A stretch of 64,000 nucleotides of DNA from Bryopsis sp. KO-2023 (lineage: Eukaryota; Chlorophyta; Ulvophyceae; Bryopsidales; Bryopsidaceae), in assembly GCA_030272585.1 (NCBI GenBank), contig BSYQ01000004.1:7006001-7070000 (forward strand), read 5' to 3'. The position numbers and the translations under genes were made by a program. The notes beneath the pieces are model-generated. The model did no database searches and was not told the origin of the DNA. It worked only from the letters and a program-made list of their open reading frames with translations. Shown one piece after another: positions 1 through 9,335 of this stretch (position 1 is the stretch's first letter; each line of letters begins with the position of its first letter).

Positions 1-372
1 GCCACCGAAGCAAAAAGTTGAAAGCAAGTTTGTTTGAACTTGGAATCTGAACCAACGATATTTGATGGTTGAAAACGGAGAAAAGAGAGATGATGTTTGA
101 CGTATGTAAGTCAGTCAAAGCTGGTGTTCCAGTCAGGTTTTGTTCCTTTTTACCCGCTCGGAAGTCTTTGGGCGAGCCATTTCCCAGAGGAGGGCATTGA
201 GCGATGGTAAGGGTTTGAACCACCCCCTGGTCCCAAGCCGAGCGGAACAATGTGATTCATTTCAGTGTCCTTATTACACGAAACAATTTTCCCAGTGCGG
301 AAAATAATGGCAAGTATGCGGCAGCTCACCGTTCCTCGCCGATGGATTGTCGTTTGAAAAGTATATGTTACT
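1..372. other. Left-edge sequence upstream of the BTB gene
   Basis: No gene is supported here. The stretch lies directly upstream of the BTB start codon at 373 and probably holds its promoter and 5' UTR. I see no clear TATA box. The minus-strand ORF that begins here is antisense to the BTB gene and has no recognisable domain. Confidence 0.4.
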
Positions 373-1608
373 ATGTCTGAACAGGTGCTGGTGGAAAACT
401 ATGCCGTCCATCACCAAAACTGGGCGAAATGCTTCAACGACCCGAAAATGAGTGACGTTGTTTTCGAATCCAAGGATGGTCAAACGTTTCATTGCGAGAA
501 GTTCGTGTTGGAGGTCGCCAGTCCATATTTCAAAAAACTCTTTTCCTCCCGAGGTGCTTCGAAACTGGTGTCTGCGACGGACGTCGATTCTGCGGCGCTG
601 AAGTGGATCCTGCGAGCGTGTTACACTGGCGACGGTGATTTGAACGACGATAACGTCATTGGCGTTATGGTTGCTGCAAAAATGTATGAAATGGACTGGG
701 TGGAAAAGGCTTGCATGAAGTATTTGAAAGCGGACACTGGAGAGCCAATGGCCGCCTTCAGGTATTCCAAGGAAAACGAAAAATGGAAGGAATGGAAGGT
801 CCCAGAATCGGGGTGGTATCACTTGGTTGCTGTGGGAGCAAAAGCAGCCGATCAAGCTGATGTCGGTCAGCCCTGTTGGTCACAAGGGGGCATGGGTGCG
901 ATGATTGGGGGATCCTTTGAATTGCATGCTGGTGATGTCATCCAAATCTTGACGGGGGGAATGTCGAGGCTTCTGATAAGCGAGAAATACAAAAATGAAT
1001 ACACTGGTGGTGGCGGTGGCACCTTCCTTGCATTAAAACAGAAAAAACTTTCCTTGCTTTTAGCAGCAGGAGGAGGTGGGGGTGCAGCCAAAATCTTTGA
1101 TGGCCACAATGGTAGTCTGGATGAAGATGGAGGTAGTTCAGATCCTAAGCACTTGGGTGGGAAAAAGGGAGGCAAGGGAGCTGGCGGTGGTGGAGGTCTT
1201 GGATGGAATGCTGGCCCTGTGGCACTTTCAAAACCAAGAACTTCAGCTCTGAATGATAACGGGGGTTTTGGCGGTGGAGGGAATGGCGATGGTGGAGGAG
1301 GAGGTTACTCCGGGGGCAGTAATGGGCCTAACAATGGTCCTGGAGGGGGTGGTAGCTATGTTGCACCTCAAGCTAAAAATGTTTGGAAGAAAGTGGGAAG
1401 CTTGGGTCATGGAAAGGCATTTATTTGGAGAGGCAAGAACGTGCCAAAAAAAGAAACCTATTTTCTGGAGGAGGTTGGAAGCAGACCTGGGCGCCAACCC
1501 GTTGGACCGGACCGGACAGGACCGGCAACCACTTTCTGGACCGGATTTGACCTTTCCAGACAGGTTGTCGCCTGTCTAGTACGGTCATACTCGTGTGACC
1601 TGTTTTAG
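373..1608 (+). CDS. BTB/POZ protein with C-terminal glycine-rich domain, 3' end split by a transposon
   Basis: The ATG at 373 opens an uninterrupted ORF. Residues about 20-125 form a BTB/POZ domain (MSDVVFES, FHCEKFVLEVASPYF, then the helical AAKMYEMDWVEKACMKYL). BTB domains dimerise and often recruit cullin-3 ubiquitin ligases. Residues about 140-355 are unusual: a beta-rich stretch followed by repeated GGGGG runs with interspersed aromatic and hydrophobic positions, resembling the glycine-rich domain of ALK/LTK-type receptors. From base 1482 the frame runs into a hAT-like MITE, which supplies about 40 foreign residues before the stop at 1606. When the element and one target-site copy are ignored, the frame continues at 2637 for about 20 codons to a TGA at 2695-2697, which was probably the original end. 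Function is not known. Confidence 0.82.
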   Translation: MSEQVLVENYAVHHQNWAKCFNDPKMSDVVFESKDGQTFHCEKFVLEVASPYFKKLFSSRGASKLVSATDVDSAALKWILRACYTGDGDLNDDNVIGVMVAAKMYEMDWVEKACMKYLKADTGEPMAAFRYSKENEKWKEWKVPESGWYHLVAVGAKAADQADVGQPCWSQGGMGAMIGGSFELHAGDVIQILTGGMSRLLISEKYKNEYTGGGGGTFLALKQKKLSLLLAAGGGGGAAKIFDGHNGSLDEDGGSSDPKHLGGKKGGKGAGGGGGLGWNAGPVALSKPRTSALNDNGGFGGGGNGDGGGGGYSGGSNGPNNGPGGGGSYVAPQAKNVWKKVGSLGHGKAFIWRGKNVPKKETYFLEEVGSRPGRQPVGPDRTGPATTFWTGFDLSRQVVACLVRSYSCDLF

Positions 1609-2628
1609 ACCGGTGTGACCCTGTTTTAGACCGATGTGACGCCCAATATGACCTGTTTTAGACCGACCTGGCACCTGTCTAGAACAGGTCACACAATTAA
1701 GCACTTTTTAATGTGTTAATCGACTGAGAACTGATTCAATTGATTAAAGAACAAAGTATTATTGATTATATACATTTTTAATGCATGAATGATGTGAGCC
1801 AAGCCCACCAACCACCGACTAGAGGGAGTCGGTCGACTCAAGGAGGATTCGAACCCGAGTTGGCTAAGCCCGAGTCGAAGACACTATCACTAGTGGACCC
1901 CACCACAGGGACGCTCAAAAGGGGGTCGTTACTTTTAAGTACCCGTTTAATTTTGGAAAATTAAACGGGTACTTAAAAGTAACGACCCCCTTTTGAGCGT
2001 CCCTGTGGTGGGGTCCACTAGCGATGGAGCTCTCCACACTAGTGTCTTCGACTCGGGCTTAGCCAACCCGGGTTCGAATCCTCCTTGAGTCGACCGACTC
2101 CCTCTAGTCGGTGGCTGGTGGGCTTGGCTCACATCATTCATGCATTAAAAATGTATATAATAAATAATACTTTGTTCTTTAATCAATTGAATCAGTTCCC
2201 AATCGATTGATACACAATTAGCACGTTAAAAGTGCTTAATTGTGCGACCTGTTCTAGACAGGCTCCAGGTCGGTCTGGACAGGCAGCCCACCTGTCCAGA
2301 CCGACCTGGAGCCGGTCTAAAACAGGAGAACAACCCTGTCAAGACAGGGTCGTTCCGGTTTTAGACAGGTCACATCGCCGGTCTAATAAAGGCGAAATGT
2401 GGGTGTGACCTGTCTAAAAACGGAAAATCTGTCAGAAAACCGGTCCAGATTTCTGCAGATTTCCGAGGTTGACTGGACCGGAGTGGACAGGACCGGACAG
2501 GTCACAACCTGTCCGGTCTTGCAAGGACCGGCGTTTTTTCGTAGGACCGGACAGGTCAGCCGGTCCATGGACAGGTTGGACCGGACCGGACCGGTTTTTC
2601 GCTGCCGGTCCGGTCGGGCCCAGGTCTG
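1482..2628. mobile_element. Non-autonomous hAT-like element, GACCGG family
   Basis: The ends are CAGACCTGGG on the left and its inverse CCAGGTCTG on the right, flanked by the 8-bp direct repeat gttggaag (1474-1481 and 2629-2636). Short inverted ends starting with CA and an 8-bp target duplication are typical of hAT transposons. The 1147-bp body has no transposase. Its outer parts are dense in GACCGG, GACAGG and GACCTGTTTTAGACCGG motifs on both strands, which look like subterminal transposase-binding repeats. The core is a long palindrome (listed separately). It sits inside the coding region of the BTB gene. Confidence 0.85.
1661..2276. repeat. About 300-bp near-perfect inverted repeat (foldback core)
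   Basis: The left arm 1661-1954 and right arm 1957-2276 are inverted copies with a 2-base centre (tttt-gg-aaaa at 1951-1960). The arms are nearly identical except for a block of roughly 15 bases present only in the right arm (around 2020-2035) and a few substitutions. Both arms carry a GGTTCGAATCC box like the B box of tRNA genes: plus strand near 2072 and minus strand near 1852. The arms thus look like two head-to-head copies of a tRNA-related unit. Confidence 0.85.
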
Positions 2629-2636
2629 GTTGGAAG

Positions 2637-2697
2637 CGTTAATGTAGAAAGCAAAATCATTAACGAGGCACTTGATCATTGGGAGATGTTGGAATGA
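2637..2697 (+). pseudogene. Displaced original C-terminal codons of the BTB gene
   Basis: Directly after the right target-site copy (2629-2636) the sequence continues in the frame the BTB gene had at 1481, giving about 20 codons (ending in ALDHWEMLE) and a TGA at 2695. The perfect phase agreement across the insertion is the evidence. These codons are now separated from the gene by 1147 bp and are read only if the element is spliced out or excised. Confidence 0.65.
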
Positions 2698-3163
2698 AGG
2701 AGGGTAATGTGAACAATAGAGTTGAAGCGTTGATTGGGAGGGATTGAGGTAGTGGGATTTTTCAAATTCAAGAGAATATCATAGTCACCCTTTGAATATT
2801 GCTTGGCAGCCCGAATCTCTATTGGTCCATCCTCCAAAACTCTCAAAAACCTTTTTGTATATAACAAGGACTTTTTGTTTCGACTCGAAAGCCGAAAAGT
2901 TTCTAGTTTCAATAGGTTTTTTTCTTTTACAACGAAAAAAAGTTGCAAAAGAGAGTTGAACTTAACCACCTCATATGGCTTTACAGCTTCATGTTTTTAT
3001 ACTTAAAACAGAAGACGACAAAAGGAAAAAAAGGATATGTCCAATACATTTGTGCCCTTTGTAGATATCCCTGCGAACCTACTGAATTTCTCAGTAAGTC
3101 ACATTGTGGGGATACCCCCCTTTGGTGCAAAACAAAATTGACAACGGATGAAAGCCAAGAGCA
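2698..3163. other. Host sequence between BTB gene and hAT element
   Basis: AT-rich host DNA with poly-T and poly-A runs, probably the BTB 3' UTR and intergenic DNA. No convincing coding potential is visible. It ends at the 8-bp target duplication ccaattat (3164-3171). Confidence 0.4.
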
Positions 3164-3249
3164 CCAATTATCATACTATGGATCCGATCACGATCAGATC
3201 GGTCTCCGATCAACCGGGAGACCGATCATGATCGTGATCGGCCGATCAC

Positions 3250-3714
3250 CAGAGATAGGACTTGGGCCAAATTTTTGGTCCGACTCCGGTCCGGTCCGGT
3301 TACGGTCGGGTTACGGTCACCGTACTACGGCCGTAACTCCGTACCGTAACCGGAGTAATATGTTGTTTTTACGGTACGGAACAGGTACGGTATAACTACG
3401 GTAGGCCCTAGATCACCGTGAAGTAGCGTGGTTCAGTGCTAAAGCGTTAGGCTGCAGTCAATAGGGTCGCGGGTTCGAATCCCCCTGGGTTCCTTTGGAA
3501 TCGCGGGACCCTGCGGGGGTCACTTTCTACGGTTTACGGTTGTTACGGCCGTTACGGTCGTTACGGTCTGGTACGGAGCGGTACGGAGTGGTACGGTGCT
3601 ACGGTTACGGCCGTAAAAGTACGATTTTCTGACGAAAATTGTACTCCGGTTACGGTCCGGTTACGGTGGTTACGGTCCGGTTACGGTGACCGTAACCGTA
3701 AAGTCCTATCTCTG
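3250..3714. mobile_element. Non-autonomous hAT-like MITE, TACGG family, nested in the hAT end
   Basis: The termini CAGAGATAGGACTT (3250) and AAGTCCTATCTCTG (ending 3714) are perfect inverted repeats, flanked by the 8-bp direct repeat ccgatcac (3242-3249 and 3715-3722). That repeat is itself part of the GATCGG subterminal array of the host hAT element. The 465-bp body is dominated by TTACGGT/ACCGTAA motifs on both strands and contains a tRNA-like segment in its middle. No ORF. Confidence 0.88.
3415..3494 (+). repeat. Degenerate tRNA-like segment with A and B boxes
   Basis: The segment contains TGGTTCAGTGC, close to a Pol III A box, and about 45 bases later GGTTCGAATCC, a perfect B box. The presumed anticodon arm (middle triplet TGC) pairs poorly and the acceptor stem does not close, so it is not a working tRNA gene. 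It may be a captured tRNA or SINE piece that still works as an internal Pol III promoter. Confidence 0.6.
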
Positions 3715-3722
3715 CCGATCAC

Positions 3723-4447
3723 CGATCTGATCGGTCGCCGATCAGGTCTGGCAGGGCCGATCATCGATCACGATCGGCCGATCACCGATCTGATCGGTCA
3801 CCCAACCTGATCGGCAGTTTTTGATCGGCCTGATCGTGATCGGCCGATCAAAAACTGCCGATCAGGTGCCGACAGGGTGCGACGCTTGATCGAGATCGTG
3901 ATCGGGATCGGCGCGATCGACTATAATCGGCTTGCGCCGATCATGATCGGCGCAACACCGATCATGATCGGTGGGTCGTCTACGTCAAGAATCGATCATT
4001 GATCGCGGGTGAGATGCAGGTGAGTCACGCGGGCACATCGCATGTTCGGTTGCTGTTAATCTGGTGAGCGTTTAACTCCACGTCTTATCAGCGCCCCGTT
4101 CGAAATGGGCCGGCATGGAAAAAGAAAAGCGCTCGTCACCCCTGCGAGGTCGGGGCAACGCCCACACACGTCCCAGAGGAGACCAGTTCCGACCGGATCT
4201 GGAAGCGGGGGGTTGGAACCTCGTCGCCAGGGCAGCGTTCCATCCGTGGGGCCGCAGGGGTCGGGGCAAGCATCTGACCTGACCAACAGTGCGTTACTCC
4301 CTGATCTGTTCCGCCTTGTTGTACTCTTATGGTTTTGTGGGGGGGTGAGGTGTTCCCTTGTTGGATTGTGTGAGGTGCTTGTGCTTTCTCCAGTTGTTCT
4401 GGTTCTGCTTTTATGAGGTGTTTGTCCTGTCCTGCCCTGCCCTGCAG
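3723..4447. promoter_or_regulatory. GATCGG subterminal repeat array and transposase leader
   Basis: From 3723 to about 4010 the sequence is a dense array of GATCGG, CGATCATGATCG and related palindromic motifs, the expected place for transposase binding. From 4010 to 4447 it is GC-rich and probably holds the transposase promoter and 5' exon(s). An ORF with an ATG at 4105 could be a first exon but I could not find a donor in the right phase. A strong polypyrimidine tract and acceptor (ccctgccctgcag) end at 4447. Confidence 0.5.
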
Positions 4448-6585
4448 TGAACAGAAATGGAAAGGAAGCTGATCTGCTGGAACTGGGTGCAAGCCCTCCT
4501 GTGATTCCTGTTCGGAGAAGTAACACATGGGTTGACAAGATGTATGTCAGCAGTCCAGAAGGCAAGATCCTGGTGTATAAGGATGATCGGGGCAGAAAGG
4601 TGGTGTCGTGCAGAATCTGTCATGAACAATTGTCATGGGTGAAGGGAGGCAGGATCCCCCTTTTGAATCATGCGGCCAAACACGGTATCCGGATCAGTTC
4701 CGAAATGGAAATCGCTGTCGCGGAAGGCTTTGAGGGCTGCCATTTGAAAAGGCAAAAGGATCAGGACATGAAAACAGGCACACAAGGGGGTCGGATCAGT
4801 TCTTTTGGGACCCAGAAAACACTCCCGTTTGTGTCTAAATGGGGACCTACTACCCGGGAGTTCCAGTCGTACCGGCACAAGGTTATGTGCTATCTGGTCA
4901 GCGTCGGGGCCCCCTTCAGGACAGTGGAAGATCAGCACTTCCGAGACATGTGCACTCAACTGAACGCATCTGCTCCGCCTCTATCAGCGAAATCCATGTC
5001 TCACCAGGTCGGTTTGTCCTCCAACAGGCTTAAAAAAAAGATGAAGGATATGGATCTGAGCAGATTCCGACCATGCTTTGTTGCTGATGGTTGGTCTCAG
5101 CAGCCCAAGCATTGGTTCGCGATGGGGGCTGTCTACATACACCGGGACCCGGAACAGGATCTGTTCGAACTCAAGCGGATCAGTCTCGGGACCTGGGAAA
5201 TGGAGGGTACCGCAACTGCTGTGGACATTTGCACACAAATGAACGAGATCAGGGAGGACTTTGATCTGACCGGATATCAGGCCAGCATCGTTACCGATCA
5301 CGAGTCCAGAATGGGGGCAGCATGTGAAATGAACTACAGTTACGATTGGCACGGGTGCGGGACACACAGAATAAATTTGGGGGTAAAGAAGGGTCTGAAA
5401 AATGCCCCCCAAAGCGTGAACGACCTTGTGGCCAAAGTACACGATCTGTGCAGAACAGTGATGGGTGCATCCACTCATTGGGAAAAGCTGAAACAGATTC
5501 AGATCGATCGAGCCAAAAGAAAAGAAGCTGATCTGGAACGGCAACAAGCGGATGCTGATCCCCAAGAGTTAATTTATGTGGTCCGGTCCTCGACAGCCAC
5601 GGGTGCCTCTGGGATTGGCAACGGTGGGCTTGGTGAGAGCCCCGGTCCATCTCAAGTTGATGAGGATGAACTTCTGGAGGATGCACAAGAGGAATCTAAT
5701 CAAAACGACCATCAGAGCCAGGAACAGGACGACCCCACATCACAGGAAATATATTCAAGTGATGAAGACGCATGTCCCGATGATGGAGACGACGTGGAGG
5801 AGGCAGAAGACTGCCCAGGACCTGTCCGCAGATCTGACAAGGTTCTCAGACTCACCTTGGCGGTGGAGACTAGGTGGAACAGCATCTGGTACATGTTGCA
5901 TCGATTGTTGATTTTGAAACCCGATCTGATCCAGCTCTTTCCCCTCCTTCCCCCCCAATACAATATCAACCCCCAAGAATGGAAAGTGCTGCTGGAACTG
6001 TACCTGGTTCTGAGGCCATACAAGGAAGCAACCAAGGTACTGGAGGCAGAAAAGAAGGTGACGGGGAGTGCCGTCCTGATGCTCATGGCTCGGATCAGCG
6101 CTGCGGTAGATGCCATGAACATCGAGGAACCGGATGTGATAGACTTCAGAGATGTGCTCCGCACAGTCATGGACCATGAATTTGACGATCCCGCATGGCT
6201 CCTGGCCGTCGGGTGCATGCAGCATCTGGATCCGACCAAACTATCACTCGAAGACGCTGAGGTGAATCGGTATTTGTGGGGCACCCCAGGGCGCTTTCCT
6301 TGCTTGAGGAAGCAATTCAGCAGACCTGATCTGTGGGTTTCAGATGTGCTGCAAGAGTGCGTGACTCTGCTGAAGGAGATCCGGGAGCGATCAGATTACA
6401 GAGGTGTTGACAATCCGGGGGAAGGCAGAGAGGGAAAAAAAAAGAAAAAGGAAAATCTCGAACGGGACTGGCTCAGTGTGTGCCCTCCTCCATCCGCTAC
6501 GGGCGGTTCTTATTCTGATGAGTGGGAGCGATATTGTGGGGTCAGGAGGGTTATTCAGAGCACTTCATCTGTTCTGGACTGGTGG
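4448..6585 (+). pseudogene. hAT transposase, main 5' part (interrupted by LTR retrotransposon)
   Basis: The ORF follows a splice acceptor at 4447, so the true start codon must lie upstream and is unresolved. Early residues form a BED-type zinc finger (CRIC, then LLNHAAKH). The catalytic region shows the first Asp in VADGW, the second in VTDHESRMGAA followed by WHGCGTHRINL, an Asp/Glu-rich linker, and then the hAT helical-domain motif VETRWNSIWYMLHRLL. The reading frame is intact up to LDWW at 6585, where the LTR element begins. The missing C-terminus lies at 12800-12997 in the matching frame. The protein would cut and paste this element and possibly related non-autonomous copies. As it stands the gene cannot make the full protein. 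Confidence 0.9.
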
Positions 6586-7099
6586 TGTTATCGCTCGGGA
6601 GGACTGACGTCCGCGAGCGACGTCTCCTATCTCGGAAAAGAGTGAGGCGGCGGCGGAACGGTCACACAAAATCGCACGGGTCACAGACTCGGGGTCACAC
6701 CAACAGATCACTGAAAAGCAAGGTTACATCAAGCGTCCCATCATTTCAACTCCCAGTTCGACTTTCCCGAGGGTGACTAACCACCCGTAACACTCCCACT
6801 ACCCTGACTCACAGCCGCCAGTTCTACTCCTGACTCACTCACACACTCACACACAGGCCCAAACCGAAGCACGTTCCCACTCAGACTCGAACCCAGGACC
6901 TCAGTCTCGCAAGTCCCAATCTGATTGATCGAACCATTGTCTTGACTCTGTGCTCTTGCGGTGGTTTCCTCGCTGTAGTTCAGTAGTACCTCCTTGGGAG
7001 GATGCTGTCATTCACCGGGGATGCATCTGACGCTTCACAGACGTCAGATGCATGACGCCTTTGACGTCTGACGTCCCTGGACGTCAGCAGCTGGTATCA
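6586..7099 (-). repeat. 3' LTR of the chromovirus
   Basis: 514 bp, reading TGATACC...GATAACA on the coding (minus) strand, thus TG...CA ended. No difference from the copy at 12281-12794 was found on visual comparison. Its outer end abuts the target copy ggtgg at 6581-6585. Confidence 0.93.
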
Positions 7100-7120
7100 A
7101 TTGCCTCCCCCCTGGGGGCA
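7100..7120 (-). promoter_or_regulatory. Polypurine tract of the chromovirus
   Basis: On the minus strand a purine-rich run (CCCAGGGGGGAGGCAAT) directly precedes the 3' LTR. This is the expected position and composition of the primer for plus-strand DNA synthesis. Confidence 0.7.
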
Positions 7121-7355
7121 GTTGGTGCCCTCACCAAGTATCTATCAAATGCATCCTTCTGATTCTGTAAAAGTAACTCTGAACTAGGGTGATGCAAATC
7201 CCAAGCTCCCTGCACTTCTGAAAGGATAATTAGATCCCCATAAAATCCTTAACCCACAGAAGTTCAGAAAACACTTCACTGCCCTTATGCAGCCCATCCC
7301 CTAGTCTCTGGGATTCCTGATCCTTCAGCCACAGAATCAAAAGTGCATCTAACTT

Positions 7356-9335
7356 CTACCTGATCCCAGCTCTCCTCTTATAATCAGCCAGGATCTCTGA
7401 TGCATTCAATAAATTGTCTTGGGGTTCCCAGGTTGCTTCACTAAGTGGATACCCCTTCCAGACTACTAAAAATCTTCTTTTCCTTCCTGAAAACTTATGT
7501 CTTACTACAGCCTCAACTTCAAATTCTTCTTCTCCCTCAGAATCTAATTCTGCTGGAGGTGCCATTACCTCCCTAGGAAACTTAGAACTCTCTTGAAGTT
7601 TTCTCAACTTTGATACATGAAATACAGGATGTAATTTCCATCCATCTGGTAACACCAATCTATATGCCACAGATCCCACTGCAGCAGCAATAACAAAAGG
7701 CCCTATATACCTTCTTCTGATTTTCACTGGAATATGTTTCAAGACTGATAAATTCAATGTCTTTGTGGAGAGCAACACCTTTTCTCCCACTTGAAACTGT
7801 ACATCTCTTCTCCTTTTATTTGCTTGCTGCCTCATCTTCTCTTGGGCTGTTTTATATCTGTCCTTGGCATCATTGATGACTTCCTGCATATGAGATATCA
7901 TCTCTTGTACTGACTCTGCTTCTGCTTGAGCTTTTCCAGCCAGTAGATCTCCTGGCAGCTGAGGATGCACCCCATACATCAAGTAGAAGGGGCTATATCC
8001 TGTAGATGTGTGTACAGCATTGTTGGCTGCAAATTCAGCCATCCCTAATCCCTGCATCCATGTCTCTGGATGCTCTTCCACATAGGGTCTTAGGAAATTC
8101 TCTAATGTTCTGATGCTGACTTCACTTTGTCCATCTGTTTGAGGATGGAAGGCTGTGGACATCCTTACTTTAGTCCCCACACATCTCATTAATTCCTGCC
8201 AAAATTTACTAGCAAATCTAGTGTCCCTATCACTGATTATCACACTGGGAATCCCATGATTCCTGAAGATGTGATCAAAGAATATCCTTGCATACCCTGG
8301 TGCATCTATTGTTTTACTACAGGGTATGAACTTCACCATTTTGGTCAATCTATCAACAAAGACTGCAATGGAATCAAATCCATCAACAGGGGGTAAATCA
8401 GTCACTAAATCAGTAGTGATCTGATCCCATTTCTTATCAGCTACTGGAATAGGTTGCAGCAAGCCTTTCTGAGCTCTCAACTCAGGCTTCATTTGTTGGC
8501 AAACCTCACATGTCCTGACATATTCCTGGACATCCTTTTTCATCTCATTCCAGTAGTATTTCCTGGACATCAGCTCCAGAGTTCTCTCTATTCCCAGATG
8601 TCCAGAGATTTGATTATCATGTCCTTCTGTAAGGACTTTCATCCTCAGTTCCTGAGGTACCCATAACTTCATGAGTTCATCTTGAGTTTGATAAATCAAC
8701 AATCCTGATTCATTAATTCCATAGCCTGGAATTCTCTCCCCATCCAGTATTTGAGTGTAGATGTCCTTGATCTCAACATCTGCTAGTGTTGCTTGTTCCC
8801 AGAGTGTAATCTCCTCCATACTAGGTTGTAAGGAGCTCACTACATTCACTTGATTCTCTGCTGGTAGACTTCTTGATAGTGCATCAGCCACTAGATTCAA
8901 TTTCCCCTGGATGTACTGAATCTTTGGTTTGATGCTGAGGAAATGTCCTGCTCTCAGCCACCTGGCCTGAGGCCTTGACATCATTTTTTGATCCATAAAG
9001 TTTGTTAGTGGCTGGTGGTCTGTAAAGACTGTGACTTCTCCTGGGCAGCCCTCTAAATAGTGCCTCCACTGCATCAAGCAGTAGGCTATTCCCAGGAGTT
9101 CCCTTTCATATACTGAGTAGTTCTGTTCTGACTTTGATAATCTCCTACTGCAGAAGGCTATAGGCTGTAATCCAGAGCCATGATCCTGACAGAGGACTCC
9201 TCCAGTTGCTTCCCCAGATGCATCACTAATCACAGTGTAATCTTTCACTGGATTGGGATGGATCAGCACTGGTTTCCCCATCAATGCAGTTTTAAGTGAT
9301 TGAAAAGCTTGTTCCGAGCAGATCCCCACTCCCAC
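7356..9335 (-). CDS. Chromovirus pol, RNase H-integrase-chromodomain part
   Basis: The ORF starts in the connection region (SEQAFQSLKTAL) and continues with RNase H (VISDASGEATGGVL, ERELLGIAYCLMQWRHYL, FTDHQPL). Integrase follows, with an HHCC finger (HLGIERTLELMSRKYYW...CEVCQQMK) and the catalytic triad in TTDLVTDLP, IISDRDTRF and TDGQSE. Next come the GPF-type motif RRYIGPFVI and a C-terminal chromodomain (VEAVVRHKFSGRKRRFLVVW, then KGYPLSEATWEP). It overlaps the RT ORF by 55 bases in the -1 frame. No slippery site is visible there, so the frame break is probably a one-base deletion in this copy or an assembly error. Confidence 0.93.
   Translation of the reverse strand: MGVGICSEQAFQSLKTALMGKPVLIHPNPVKDYTVISDASGEATGGVLCQDHGSGLQPIAFCSRRLSKSEQNYSVYERELLGIAYCLMQWRHYLEGCPGEVTVFTDHQPLTNFMDQKMMSRPQARWLRAGHFLSIKPKIQYIQGKLNLVADALSRSLPAENQVNVVSSLQPSMEEITLWEQATLADVEIKDIYTQILDGERIPGYGINESGLLIYQTQDELMKLWVPQELRMKVLTEGHDNQISGHLGIERTLELMSRKYYWNEMKKDVQEYVRTCEVCQQMKPELRAQKGLLQPIPVADKKWDQITTDLVTDLPPVDGFDSIAVFVDRLTKMVKFIPCSKTIDAPGYARIFFDHIFRNHGIPSVIISDRDTRFASKFWQELMRCVGTKVRMSTAFHPQTDGQSEVSIRTLENFLRPYVEEHPETWMQGLGMAEFAANNAVHTSTGYSPFYLMYGVHPQLPGDLLAGKAQAEAESVQEMISHMQEVINDAKDRYKTAQEKMRQQANKRRRDVQFQVGEKVLLSTKTLNLSVLKHIPVKIRRRYIGPFVIAAAVGSVAYRLVLPDGWKLHPVFHVSKLRKLQESSKFPREVMAPPAELDSEGEEEFEVEAVVRHKFSGRKRRFLVVWKGYPLSEATWEPQDNLLNASEILADYKRRAGIR

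Noticed and set aside
1661..2276. Independent foldback transposon with its own target duplication
   Set aside because: I found no direct repeat at the palindrome borders. The outer 8-bp duplication at 1474/2629 explains the whole as one element.
3415..3494. Functional tRNA gene
   Set aside because: A and B boxes are good, but the anticodon and acceptor stems do not pair properly and it lies inside a MITE.
9281..9335. Programmed frameshift between RT and RNase H
   Set aside because: No slippery heptamer in the right phase is present, and this position is not a usual recoding site in Ty3/gypsy elements. A one-base deletion is simpler.
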